A stretch of DNA of 24,815 bases from Micavibrio sp. (GCA_027066695.1 JAMONE010000223.1:1-24815); one strand, 5' to 3'. Counted from the first letter of the stretch, positions 1 to 7,892 are shown. The notes: generated by a model from the sequence alone, not told the origin. Numbers and translations are program-made.

Positions 1-628
1 TACGGCATAAATAATCACCGAAAAGCTGCTCCAGCTCTTCCATAGTTTTATGGTCAAGCGCGATATTATTAAGCAGCGCAATAGACGGATTATAATGCGC
101 GATAGAGCCGTCACTCTCGTCCATTTCCGCAATGAATAAATCATCGCGGCCTTTTCGAATAGAGGAATTTAAATTGCGAATTTCTCCGCCATTAACAATA
201 GTAGGGTCTTGCCCCAGCTCAACTAGAATAGTGCCAATCATGCCTGTAACGGTTGATTTACCGCTAGTCCCCGCCACGGCAATTTTATGCTTGGATGCGT
301 TAAATAGTTGCGCCAAAAGCTGGCCACGTGTGATTATTGTGATGTCTTTTTCAAGGGCGACTTTCACATCAGGGATAGAGCTTTCAACTGCGCTAGATAC
401 AACTAACACATCAATATCACCAGTAATGCCCAAGCCATCTTGCGGAACTATACCAATACCCAAAGCCTGTAAATCGCTGAACTTTTCAAGCGTGCTATCT
501 TTATCATAAGAGCGATCCGATCCAATTATATTTGCTCCCGCTTCTTTTAGCAAAGCGGCGAGCGGCAACATACCGCTCCCCCCTATTCCACAGAAAAAAT
601 AGGCTTTTTCACTAGCTTTAAAAGCCAT
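1..628 (-). CDS. MurC-like Mur ligase paralog, N-terminal part (cut by window edge)
   Basis: The 209 N-terminal residues of a Mur ligase; the rest lies beyond base 1. A MurC-type Rossmann start (CGIGGSGM, residues 13-20, followed by GSDRS near 36-40) leads into an ATP-binding P-loop at 120-126 (GTSGKST), the DESDGS motif at 170-175 and NNIALDHK at 187-194. Mur ligases join an amino acid or peptide to UDP-MurNAc in the cytoplasm using ATP. Canonical MurC and Mpl carry GTHGKTT, so SGKS instead of HGKT marks this as a divergent paralog, a type I recall from other alphaproteobacteria, rather than housekeeping MurC; its substrate is unknown. ATG at 628 sits two bases after the stop of the lipoprotein gene, so the two are probably cotranscribed. 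Confident of the family, not of the reaction. Confidence 0.85.
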   Translation of the reverse strand, partial: MAFKASEKAYFFCGIGGSGMLPLAALLKEAGANIIGSDRSYDKDSTLEKFSDLQALGIGIVPQDGLGITGDIDVLVVSSAVESSIPDVKVALEKDITIITRGQLLAQLFNASKHKIAVAGTSGKSTVTGMIGTILVELGQDPTIVNGGEIRNLNSSIRKGRDDLFIAEMDESDGSIAHYNPSIALLNNIALDHKTMEELEQLFGDYLCR

Positions 629-630
629 CA

Positions 631-1356
631 CTACTCACCAGCATAAAGAGGAATTGGTGCTTCATTAACTGGGATATCATCTGATGTTATGACTTCTTCG
701 GCTAGAATATCTTCAGTTGTCGGAATAGTCTGAACAACATCTTCAGAGCTGTCAGATAACTCTTCTAACACAGCTTGTAAAGCTGATTTTTCACCCACGG
801 ACTCGGTACTTTCCTCAATATAGTATTCAGAAACACTGCCAGCTCCGCGAAGTAATATAGGTTGCTCCTCTATGTGTTTATCAGAATTAAGTCTAGGTTC
901 AGATGCTTTAAATTCTTCCAAATCATAGGTTTCAGGCTGCCTGATATCGCTGTTATTATGGCGAGGCAACGCATTTGGCTTTAAAATTTCCTGCGAAAAA
1001 TCAATCGCAATTATAGATGGGTAATAATGCGAGGACTGGGAAGCAAAATCCCAAGCCATGCCCGCAGGCCCACCCCATAACGCACGCTTTGAAAGCTGCG
1101 CGGGCACAGACATTTCAACTCTTCGGTTACCTGGGGCGTTACAAATAATTTCCATGTCTTTGTAAGATTTTTTAATGTTTAAAGTTTGCGGAGGAAACAC
1201 CTGATATTTTAATTTATCAACATACGCAAAGCATTTAGCATCCTGCGCATCAGGCGTTAAAAACGTAATATCCTGATTAGATGATTCTACGGCGTAACCA
1301 CACGCGCCAAGAACCAAAACAGATGATAAAGATAATAAATATTTACTAAAAGCCAT
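631..1356 (-). CDS. lipoprotein with acidic C-terminal half, unknown function
   Basis: A 241-aa exported protein. Residues 1-18 form a lipoprotein signal peptide ending in the lipobox LGAC, with Cys19 as the lipidation site. Residues about 30-120 form a compact domain with two further cysteines (in DAKCF and IICNAPG) and the stretch ALWGGPAGMAWDFAS. This pattern resembles small alphaproteobacterial lipoproteins of unknown function, which I recognise only by similarity of pattern. The C-terminal half (about 125-241) is rich in Glu, Asp and Ser and poor in hydrophobics, so probably unstructured. An AGGAT Shine-Dalgarno-like sequence lies about 10 bases before the ATG. It follows clpB and is almost contiguous with the downstream Mur ligase gene, which suggests an envelope role but does not prove one. 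Confidence 0.8.
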   Translation of the reverse strand: MAFSKYLLSLSSVLVLGACGYAVESSNQDITFLTPDAQDAKCFAYVDKLKYQVFPPQTLNIKKSYKDMEIICNAPGNRRVEMSVPAQLSKRALWGGPAGMAWDFASQSSHYYPSIIAIDFSQEILKPNALPRHNNSDIRQPETYDLEEFKASEPRLNSDKHIEEQPILLRGAGSVSEYYIEESTESVGEKSALQAVLEELSDSSEDVVQTIPTTEDILAEEVITSDDIPVNEAPIPLYAGE

Positions 1357-1392
1357 AAAAAAAGAATCCTAACATAGTGATACACGCATCCA

Positions 1393-1421
1393 AGGATACA
1401 GAGCTTTACACCCTATGACAA
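1393..1421 (-). promoter_or_regulatory. putative sigma70-type promoter for the lipoprotein gene
   Basis: Read on the minus strand there is TTGTCA (1421-1416), a 17-base spacer, and TATCCT (1398-1393). The -35 matches consensus at 5 of 6 positions and the -10 at 4 of 6. It lies between clpB and the lipoprotein gene, about 35 bases before the ATG. No clear terminator separates it from clpB, so readthrough is also possible. Confidence 0.4.
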
Positions 1422-1434
1422 TTACTCTTGTATA

Positions 1435-4041
1435 TTAAGCCACAGACTTTTTTTTATCCTTCATAGCTTTAACCGAAAAAACCAAAGCACCATCAACAAC
1501 GCTAACCGCTACGGTAGAATCGACACCAAGATCACCAGCCAGCAGCATCTCTGCGAGTTTATTTTGCAAATGCGTTTGAATTACCCGCTTTAACGGACGC
1601 GCGCCATAGACAGGATCATAGCCCTTATCCGCTATCCAGCTACTCGCGTCATCGCTTAGCTCTAAATTCACATGCTGCGCGGCGAGCAGATCATGCAAAT
1701 AGCTAAGCTGGATGTCAACAATGCCCTTAATCTTATCACGGCTTAAACGACTAAATAGCAGGGTTTCGTCAATGCGGTTCAAAAACTCGGGACGGAAAGT
1801 AGAACGCACAACGTTCATCACATCCTCGCGCACCGCGTCCACATCCTCACCATCTTTTTGATTAACCAGAAACTCACTACCCATGTTTGACGTCATGATA
1901 AGCAGCGTGTTGCTAAAATTAACCACGCGCCCCTGCCCGTCTGTTAATCGCCCATCATCAAGCACTTGCAGTAACACGTTAAACACATCTGGATGCGCCT
2001 TTTCGACTTCATCAAATAACACAACTTGATAAGGACGACGGCGGACACTCTCAGTTAACGCACCGCCCTCCTCATAGCCTACATAACCAGGAGGTGCGCC
2101 AATCATACGTGATACGGCGTGTTTTTCCATATATTCCGACATATCAAGGCGCACCATTGCACTTTCATCATCAAAGAGGAATTCAGCCAAAGCCTTAGTC
2201 AGCTCGGTCTTACCTACGCCAGTAGGCCCTAAAAACAAGAACGAGCCAATCGGACGATTAGGATCTTGCAAGCCCGCCCGCGAGCGACGAATAGCGTTAG
2301 ATACTGCTGTAATAGCTTCTTCTTGACCAACCACGCGCTGCCCAAGTTTCTTCTCCATAGAAAGCAGCTTATCGCGCTCACCCTCCATCATTTTATCAAC
2401 GGGAATACCTGTCCATTTACTAACGATATATGCGATATCATCGCTTGTGACTTCCTCGTTAATCAAATTTTTGGTATCATTAGCCGCAGCATCTTTAAGC
2501 TTAGCCTCTAATTCGGGAATAGCTCCATATTTAAGCTCACTCGCCTTTGCCCAATTGCCGTCACGCTCGGCTTGCTCAAGCTCAATGCGCGCGCGATCCA
2601 GCTTTTCAGTTTGCGCCTGCCCCGCGTTGAGTTTTTCTTTCTCCGCGCTCCATTGCCCCGTTAAATCCGCAGATTTGGACTCTAAGCCTTTAAGCTCTTT
2701 TTCAAGGTCTTTCAAACGCTCAACCGAGCCTTTATCCTTTTCCTTCTTAAGTGCCTCACGCTCAATTTTAAGCTGGACAATGCGGCGGTCTAGCTCGTCA
2801 ATTTTTTCGGGCTTGCTGTCCACTTGCATGCGCAAGCGCGATGAAGCCTCGTCAACCAAATCAATCGCTTTATCGGGCAAGAATCTATCGGTGATATAAC
2901 GGTTTGACAGTGTAGAAGCCGAGACAATCGCCGCGTCCGTAATACGCACACCATGGTGAAGCTCGTATTTCTCCTTCAAGCCACGCAAAATAGAGATAGT
3001 ATCCTCCACCGTTGGTTCAGACACAAAAACAGGCTGGAAACGCCGCGCTAGGGCAGCATCTTTTTCAATATGTTTGCGGTACTCATCCAGCGTTGTTGCG
3101 CCAACCATATGCAATTCTCCCCGCGCAAGTGCAGGTTTAAGCATGTTCGATGCGTCCATAGAGCCTTCAGATTTACCCGCGCCAACAAGAGTATGCATTT
3201 CATCAAGAAACAGCACGATTTCACCCGCTGCGGCGGCAATTTCATCAACAACCGCTTTAAGGCGTTCTTCAAACTCACCGCGATATTTCGCGCCTGCCAG
3301 CAACGCTCCAAGGTCAAGCGACATAAGTTTTTTATCCCGTAGAGTTTCTGGAACATCGCCATTAACAATGCGCTGCGCCAGTCCTTCTATAATTGCAGTT
3401 TTACCAACGCCCGGCTCACCAATTAAAACAGGGTTATTCTTTGTCCTGCGTGATAGCACCTGAATAGTGCGGCGGATCTCTTCATCACGCCCGATAATAG
3501 GATCAAGCTTACCATCTAGGGCATCTTTGGTCAGATCACGCGCATATTTATTAAGTGCATCAAATTGATCCTCTGCATTCGCACTGTCCGCGTTGCGCCC
3601 TTTGCGCATATCATTTATTGCGGCATTAAGCTTGGTATCCGTAAGGCCTGCATCTTCGAGATGTCCTGCAATATCCGCCCTTTTCGCCATTATCATCGCT
3701 TGCAAAATCCGCTCGGTAGTAACGAAACTGTCACCTGCTTTTTTGCTTATATCTTCGGCATTAGCGAATATTTTGGTTATATCAGTAGATAAACGAAGCT
3801 GCCCCGCGCCCGAGCCTTCAACAACTGGAAACTTGGAAATAGCTTTTTCAACACTGGATTTTAATTTTACGAAATCAGCATCGCAAACTCGTAGTAATTT
3901 TGAGACAAGCCCATCAGCATCATCCAGCATGACTTTAAGGAGGTGTTCAGGCTCTAACGATTGATGAGAGTGGCGCGTGGCTAAGGTTTGTGCCTCTTGT
4001 AAAAAGCCTTTTACTTTTTCGGTTAATTTATCAAAATCCAT
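1435..4041 (-). CDS. clpB: ATP-dependent disaggregase ClpB
   Basis: An 868-aa Hsp100 chaperone of normal full length. It has the N-terminal Clp repeat domain (about 1-145), a first AAA+ module with Walker A GEPGVGKT near residue 205 and Walker B LFLDEMH, the long middle-domain coiled coil (about 405-525) that separates ClpB from ClpA and ClpC, and a second AAA+ module with Walker A GPTGVGKT near 607 and sensor region FRPEFLNRIDE. No ClpP-binding tripeptide is apparent. ClpB hexamers thread aggregated proteins through the pore with DnaK in the cytoplasm. The start is fixed by a strong AGGAGG Shine-Dalgarno 7 bases before the ATG. It lies downstream of DUF4167, prmC and prfA, a conserved alphaproteobacterial neighbourhood, but has its own promoter and is separated from DUF4167 by a terminator. 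Confidence 0.99.
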   Translation of the reverse strand: MDFDKLTEKVKGFLQEAQTLATRHSHQSLEPEHLLKVMLDDADGLVSKLLRVCDADFVKLKSSVEKAISKFPVVEGSGAGQLRLSTDITKIFANAEDISKKAGDSFVTTERILQAMIMAKRADIAGHLEDAGLTDTKLNAAINDMRKGRNADSANAEDQFDALNKYARDLTKDALDGKLDPIIGRDEEIRRTIQVLSRRTKNNPVLIGEPGVGKTAIIEGLAQRIVNGDVPETLRDKKLMSLDLGALLAGAKYRGEFEERLKAVVDEIAAAAGEIVLFLDEMHTLVGAGKSEGSMDASNMLKPALARGELHMVGATTLDEYRKHIEKDAALARRFQPVFVSEPTVEDTISILRGLKEKYELHHGVRITDAAIVSASTLSNRYITDRFLPDKAIDLVDEASSRLRMQVDSKPEKIDELDRRIVQLKIEREALKKEKDKGSVERLKDLEKELKGLESKSADLTGQWSAEKEKLNAGQAQTEKLDRARIELEQAERDGNWAKASELKYGAIPELEAKLKDAAANDTKNLINEEVTSDDIAYIVSKWTGIPVDKMMEGERDKLLSMEKKLGQRVVGQEEAITAVSNAIRRSRAGLQDPNRPIGSFLFLGPTGVGKTELTKALAEFLFDDESAMVRLDMSEYMEKHAVSRMIGAPPGYVGYEEGGALTESVRRRPYQVVLFDEVEKAHPDVFNVLLQVLDDGRLTDGQGRVVNFSNTLLIMTSNMGSEFLVNQKDGEDVDAVREDVMNVVRSTFRPEFLNRIDETLLFSRLSRDKIKGIVDIQLSYLHDLLAAQHVNLELSDDASSWIADKGYDPVYGARPLKRVIQTHLQNKLAEMLLAGDLGVDSTVAVSVVDGALVFSVKAMKDKKKSVA

Positions 4042-4070
4042 GATTAAATCCTCCTATAATGTAGAAGTGA

Positions 4071-4099
4071 ATTCTATTCCTGCATCACGCTTTAATCAA
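4071..4099 (-). promoter_or_regulatory. clpB promoter
   Basis: On the minus strand, TTGATT (4099-4094), a 17-base spacer and TAGAAT (4076-4071), placed just after the upstream terminator and about 30 bases before the clpB start. The -35 reads CTTGAT with its preceding C, which partly resembles the CTTGA of heat-shock (RpoH) promoters, but the -10 is a sigma70-like TAGAAT and not a CCCCAT-like element. A housekeeping promoter, possibly with overlapping heat-shock recognition, is the best reading. Confidence 0.5.
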
Positions 4100-4100
4100 G

Positions 4101-4126
4101 AAAAAAGGCGAACAAAATCTCGCCTT
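4101..4126 (-). terminator. intrinsic terminator after the DUF4167 gene
   Basis: On the minus strand AAGGCGA (4126-4120), an eight-base loop, TCGCCTT (4111-4105), then a run of Ts to 4101. A 7-bp perfect stem followed by a T tract is a classic rho-independent terminator. It ends the DUF4167 transcript immediately before the clpB promoter. Confidence 0.75.
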
Positions 4127-4136
4127 AATAATAACC

Positions 4137-4212
4137 TGTCATCACGAGCATAGCGCGGCGATCTATCGGGAAGAATAGATTGCCACGTCGATAAAATCTC
4201 CTCGCAATGACA
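4137..4212. repeat. GTCAT...ATGAC palindromic repeat, copy A
   Basis: A 76-bp element with imperfect terminal inverted repeats: TGTCATCACGAG at the left and CTCGCAATGACA at the right (10 of 12 positions complementary). Inside, GGCGATCTAT and ATAGATTGCC form a second inverted pair. This matches the general look of a small dispersed repeat (GTCATTGCGAGCG-type) common in intergenic regions of many bacterial genomes. It lies in the 3' untranslated region of the DUF4167 gene. Related copies are at 6908-6981 and 24144-24392. Confidence 0.7.
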
Positions 4213-4224
4213 AATATAAAAAAG

Positions 4225-4671
4225 TTATTCGACAGCTTCAGCTTCTTGCGTTTCCTTAACTTCTACAGAAGCTTTTGCTCCTATAATACTAGCTGGCAGA
4301 GCAAGATCGTTAACAGCATTGTCAACTTTATTGCCTTCATTCTCAGCCACAGGCTTAGAATTTTCTAACCCTTTAACTTTATTACCAGCCGCGTCATTAC
4401 CACTCATCTCATTGATAATACGAATATAATGTTCTGCATGTTGAAAGTAATTTTCTGCAATCATACGATCACCCATCGATGTAGCGTCCTTTGCCAAAGA
4501 CAGATATTTCTCTGCCACTTGATGCGCTGTTCCGCGGATACGAACGTCAGGACCATTGCTGTCATAGACTTGAGTGCGTGATTGCTGGTTATTATTACGG
4601 CGACCGCTATTATTATTGCGATTTCTGTTTCTTCTATTATTCGATGTTCCGTGTCTCATATCCAAGCCCAT
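4225..4671 (-). CDS. DUF4167 domain protein, probable RNA-binding
   Basis: A 148-aa cytoplasmic protein with the hallmark layout of the alphaproteobacterial DUF4167 family. A basic, Asn/Arg-rich low-complexity N-terminus (about 5-35) precedes the conserved core, including YDSNGPDVRIRGTA and the helical AEKYLSLAKDA...MIAENYFQHAEHYIRII block (about 36-88). The tail (90-148) is acidic and poorly conserved. The family's function is not established; the basic Asn/Arg tail suggests nucleic-acid binding, which is inference. Two starts are possible: the ATG at 4671, or the ATG at 4659 giving MRHGTSNNRR, which matches the usual family N-terminus better. Neither has a strong Shine-Dalgarno. It sits between prmC and clpB, its usual place, and is followed by a terminator. 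Confidence 0.9.
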   Translation of the reverse strand: MGLDMRHGTSNNRRNRNRNNNSGRRNNNQQSRTQVYDSNGPDVRIRGTAHQVAEKYLSLAKDATSMGDRMIAENYFQHAEHYIRIINEMSGNDAAGNKVKGLENSKPVAENEGNKVDNAVNDLALPASIIGAKASVEVKETQEAEAVE

Positions 4672-4880
4672 TAATATTTAAAAATTACACAATCAACACA
4701 CACAGCATACATGATTCAGGTAGACATAAAAAGCCCATTACGCCAAGTCATGCATAGTTAAACACAACATATTGTTACTGCCTCTTTGCTCTAACCGCAT
4801 ATTGTGATTGCGTTTGTGTTGAACAACTTCAAGGTACATCCAAGCAGCTTTTCCAATCAAGGTGTATCGATAAAAAAAGA

Positions 4881-5708
4881 TTATTTATCCCCACTAGAGA
4901 TATCCACAACCCGCGGATTTCCTGCCAGATCAAGGTGAACGCAGCGTTGCATAAATCGCGATTCTTCCGCGAGTCGCATTATATCTTTTTCCTGATCGTA
5001 ACCAATCTCGAAAAGTGCAATTCCACCATCATGTAATAAGTTTTTTAATTTGGGAAAAATAATTTTATATGGTTCTAAGCCATCCACCCCACCATCAAGA
5101 CTAAGAATCGGATCATGGTTGCGCACCTCTTTAGATAAAGTAGGTATGATTTGATTCGAAATATAAGGGGGATTCGATACAATTAAATCAAATTTCCCTG
5201 AAATAGCGTCCACCCAAGAGCCACAAATAAAGCTTGCACGATTGTTTACGTTATTCTTTGCTGCATTTAGCTGCGCCATTTTAACTGCGCCAAACGATAA
5301 ATCCACGCCATAACCTATAGATTCGCCGAACTCTGATAACAGAGAAATAAGAATACAGCCCGAGCCAGTGCCTAAATCTAAAATCCGCAAGGGCTTATCT
5401 TTAGGGAAGTGCTTTAACGCTAGCTCGATAATTAATTCCGTATCAGGGCGCGGATCGAGAGTATCTTCGGATATCTGAAATTCCAGCCCCCAGAACTCAC
5501 GCTGCCCATATATACGTGATAATGGTTTCCCTGCTATGCGCTGCTCTACATCACTCAATATATTAGAATATTGCGCATCACTAATAATAGCGTCAGGATT
5601 GATAATAATATCCGATAATTCGTAAGACGTGCGCTCTTCTATAATAAGACGAGCCTCGAAATCATCTTTCAAGGTTTGGGAAATTTCTTTATATATTTTA
5701 TTAAGCAT
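4881..5708 (-). CDS. prmC: peptide chain release factor N5-glutamine methyltransferase PrmC
   Basis: A 275-aa methyltransferase that methylates the Gln of the GGQ loop in RF1 and RF2 using S-adenosylmethionine, raising termination efficiency. The SAM-binding motif DLGTGSGCILISLL lies near residue 110-123 and the catalytic NPPY motif, within VSNPPYIS, near 178. An N-terminal helical release-factor-binding domain (about 1-90) is present, including the GKPLSRIYGQREFWG stretch with the R-E-F-W signature. Its substrate gene prfA is immediately upstream, as in E. coli and most alphaproteobacteria. The start is supported by a G-rich Shine-Dalgarno (GGGGGAGGGG) directly before ATG. A paired-hairpin repeat sits between prfA and this start, so translation could be affected by it. 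Confidence 0.97.
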   Translation of the reverse strand: MLNKIYKEISQTLKDDFEARLIIEERTSYELSDIIINPDAIISDAQYSNILSDVEQRIAGKPLSRIYGQREFWGLEFQISEDTLDPRPDTELIIELALKHFPKDKPLRILDLGTGSGCILISLLSEFGESIGYGVDLSFGAVKMAQLNAAKNNVNNRASFICGSWVDAISGKFDLIVSNPPYISNQIIPTLSKEVRNHDPILSLDGGVDGLEPYKIIFPKLKNLLHDGGIALFEIGYDQEKDIMRLAEESRFMQRCVHLDLAGNPRVVDISSGDK

Positions 5709-5725
5709 CCCCTCCCCCTAATTCG

Positions 5726-5778
5726 TAGCATCCCCGTGAAAACGGGGATCATGGATCTCCATTTTCATGGAGATGCTA
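5726..5778. repeat. REP-like paired hairpin with GAAA tetraloops
   Basis: A 53-bp inverted repeat beginning TAGCATC and ending GATGCTA. It contains two perfect 8-bp hairpins. Hairpin 1 is ATCCCCGT-GAAA-ACGGGGAT (5730-5749). Hairpin 2 is ATCTCCAT-TTTC-ATGGAGAT (5755-5774), which reads with a GAAA loop on the minus strand. The two are therefore head-to-head copies of one unit, as in BIME-type REP pairs. It lies between prfA and prmC and would be transcribed with them. A related copy is at 24241-24311. No T tract follows either hairpin, so it is not an obvious terminator. Confidence 0.8.
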
Positions 5779-5810
5779 TCTTCTTGTGGTTTTAAGACAT
5801 GCCTAATCAC

Positions 5811-6878
5811 TTAAGCATCTAACTTTGCCAGCGCGTCCGCTTGATCTTCGGAGATAAGCGCGTCGATCACTTCATCCAAAGCCTCACCGCGCACAACATC
5901 ATCGAGTTTATAAAGCGTTAGGTTAATGCGGTGATCGGTTAAACGGCCTTGCGGAAAGTTATAGGTACGGATTCGCTCTGACCTATCGCCCGAACCTACT
6001 TGAGATTTGCGGTCTTCCGCGCGTTCATCGGCTAGCTGTTGACGTTGCAAATCATAAAGGCGCGTACGCAAAACCTTCATCGCTTTTTCTCTGTTCTTAT
6101 GTTGAGAGCGCGCCTCTTGCATTTCCACTGTAACGCCCGTTGGCAAATGGACTATGCGCACAGCGCTGTCTGTTGTGTTGACATGCTGCCCGCCCGCGCC
6201 TTGCGAGCGATAAGTATCAATGCGCAAATCACGCGCTACATCAATTTGTACGTCCACTTCCTCGGCTTCGGGCAATACAGCCACCGTTGCCGCCGAAGTA
6301 TGCACGCGCCCTTGTGTCTCTGTTTTTGGAACTCGTTGAACGCGGTGAACGCCAGATTCAAACTTCATTTTGGAAAACACATTTTTGCCCGTAATTTCAG
6401 CAACAATATCTTTGTAGCCGCCAACATCATTACTTGATGCCTCGACCACATCGAATTTCCATCCCATTTTAGAAGCATATCCGCGATACATACCAAGCAA
6501 ATCTGCGCAAAATAAACCAGCCTCATCACCGCCAGTTCCCGCGCGTATCTCTAATATAGCGTTTTTGGTGTCTGCTTCATCTTTAGGAATAAGCACAAGG
6601 CGTATTTGCTTTTCAAGCGCAGGGATACGGGCGTTAAGTGCGCGGATTTCTTCCTCGGCGATGTCTTTCATCTCGGGATCATCCAGCATTTCCGCCAAAT
6701 CTTCTTTCTCATGCAAAGCATTTTCCAGCTCGCCCCAAACCTCAACCACGGGGGTAAGCTCGGCATATTCCATGGAAAGCTTGGTAAACTCTTCACCGCT
6801 CAAGCCCCCCGCAGACATAAGAGAGGCAAGCTCCTCATGACGGGTTTTGATTGATAGTAATTTTTCTTTCATCGACAT
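5811..6878 (-). CDS. prfA: peptide chain release factor 1
   Basis: RF1 recognises UAA and UAG in the ribosomal A site and triggers peptide release. The GGQ motif is in RSQGAGGQHVNTTDSAVR, about residue 230, and is the target of PrmC. The codon-recognition PxT element is in HRVQRVPKTETQGRVHTSAA (PKT), in the position of the E. coli RF1 PAT rather than the SPF of RF2. The typical SGDRSERIRTYNFPQGRLTDHRI block follows. An in-frame upstream ATG at 6902 exists, but the ATG at 6878 (or 6872, giving MKEKLLS) fits the family N-terminus better and has a GAGAT upstream; from 6878 the protein is 355 aa, close to the usual 355-360. It precedes prmC. Confidence 0.97.
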   Translation of the reverse strand: MSMKEKLLSIKTRHEELASLMSAGGLSGEEFTKLSMEYAELTPVVEVWGELENALHEKEDLAEMLDDPEMKDIAEEEIRALNARIPALEKQIRLVLIPKDEADTKNAILEIRAGTGGDEAGLFCADLLGMYRGYASKMGWKFDVVEASSNDVGGYKDIVAEITGKNVFSKMKFESGVHRVQRVPKTETQGRVHTSAATVAVLPEAEEVDVQIDVARDLRIDTYRSQGAGGQHVNTTDSAVRIVHLPTGVTVEMQEARSQHKNREKAMKVLRTRLYDLQRQQLADERAEDRKSQVGSGDRSERIRTYNFPQGRLTDHRINLTLYKLDDVVRGEALDEVIDALISEDQADALAKLDA

Positions 6879-6907
6879 GATTTGTATCTCGTTTATAAAC
6901 AAAACAG

Positions 6908-6981
6908 TGTCATCCTGAGCCCTAAAGGATAAACGCCGCCGAGGGATACTAAGATCTCTCCACTACGTGTTCGAGATGACA
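6908..6981. repeat. GTCAT...ATGAC palindromic repeat, copy B
   Basis: A 74-bp intergenic element with terminal inverted repeats TGTCATCCTGAG and TTCGAGATGACA. Its right part, AAGATCTCTC then CACTACGTGTTCGAGATGACA, is nearly the same as the right end of the 24144-24392 element (AAGATCTCTC then AACTAGCGCGTTCGAGATGACA). It lies just upstream of prfA and downstream of rodZ. Confidence 0.7.
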
Positions 6982-7028
6982 ATATGCTATGATTAATTTA
7001 AATCACTATAAAACGCAAGGAGATAGAA

Positions 7029-7880
7029 TTATTGTACTTCTTCCTTAAACTCCAATGTTTTAAGATAAGCGGTGTTAAGCGGGATATCGCGGCGCACATC
7101 GCCATCTTTACCTAACGGCTTTAATGCTTGTCCGCCAATGATAATTTCAACATTCGCAGCATTACCAAGCGACATGCTCAATCCTGGGCTATCGGGGACA
7201 AAATACCGCTCGCCCTTTTCAAGGATGTTAGAGACAAGAATCTCACCCTTGGCATTTTTAATCTCAACCCAGCTATTGTCAATTATATTAAGCATAATTC
7301 CTGTACTTGATTGGACATCACCGCCCATATCTTCTACCCCTGATTTTTTTTCCATGGGAACAGCCAGAGAAGCACTATCTTCAATAATTAACGGAGTGGC
7401 TAATATTTCTCTATTAACATGCGCCTTAATCTCGTTTGGTACGGCTTCTATATATAATGTCTGTGGATCACTAATATTATCAATTTTGCTTAGAACAGCA
7501 AAAAACACTAGCGTGGCACAAATTGATGCTGTGATAATCCAATTAGAGGGGGTTTTTGCTTCTGAAGCTGGAACAGGAAACGACAATATCTCTTTTGATT
7601 TACCATCCATATATTGCGCCTTGAATAGCCGCACCGCCGTTGCGCCATCAAGCCCAAGATATTCAGCATAGCTACGAACAAAGCCAAGCGCATAAACCTT
7701 ACCAGGCAATTCGCTCATATCGCCTTGTTCAATAGCATTAATTTGACACGCGCGAATGCAAAGCGCCAGCTCAACATCTTCCAATGTTTGCCCATAGCAA
7801 AGCCGAATTTGGCGAAGGGCTTCGCCTACCTCCATGTTTGCCATGGCTTCCAGTTCTTCAATTGGCAGTTGATTTGTCAT
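7029..7880 (-). CDS. rodZ: RodZ-like helix-turn-helix membrane protein
   Basis: A 283-aa bitopic membrane protein. Residues about 14-85 form the RodZ-type HTH domain (GEALRQIRLCYGQTLEDVE, then ALGFVRSYAEYLGLD). One transmembrane segment follows near 113-130 (NWIITASICATLVFFAVL), and the periplasmic part ends in a DUF4115-type beta domain (about 195-275) with SWVEIKNAKGE and LSMSLGNAANVEIIIGG. RodZ links the MreB cytoskeleton to the cell-wall elongation machinery and keeps rods from rounding up. Twelve bases separate it from the upstream lysC stop, so the two are probably cotranscribed. In many relatives this gene is followed by ispG and hisS before prfA; here repeat B follows directly. The family call is firm; true RodZ function is inferred. 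Confidence 0.88.
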   Translation of the reverse strand: MTNQLPIEELEAMANMEVGEALRQIRLCYGQTLEDVELALCIRACQINAIEQGDMSELPGKVYALGFVRSYAEYLGLDGATAVRLFKAQYMDGKSKEILSFPVPASEAKTPSNWIITASICATLVFFAVLSKIDNISDPQTLYIEAVPNEIKAHVNREILATPLIIEDSASLAVPMEKKSGVEDMGGDVQSSTGIMLNIIDNSWVEIKNAKGEILVSNILEKGERYFVPDSPGLSMSLGNAANVEIIIGGQALKPLGKDGDVRRDIPLNTAYLKTLEFKEEVQ

Positions 7881-7892
7881 GATACGCGCAGC

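Noticed and set aside
132..509. 125-codon plus-strand frame at the left edge
   Set aside because: Antisense to the Mur-ligase frame, which has clear motifs.
4071..4099. RpoH heat-shock promoter for clpB
   Set aside because: Only the CTTGA part of the -35 fits; the -10 is TAGAAT and not CCCCAT-like, so I list it as a general promoter.
4738..4839. 33-codon minus-strand frame after prmC (MYLEVVQHKRNHN...)
   Set aside because: No convincing Shine-Dalgarno, composition not protein-like, no recognisable pattern; probably a chance frame in the prmC-DUF4167 space.
7072..7671. 199-codon plus-strand frame opposite rodZ
   Set aside because: Fully antisense to a well-supported RodZ-like gene, whose domains account for the region; a shadow frame.
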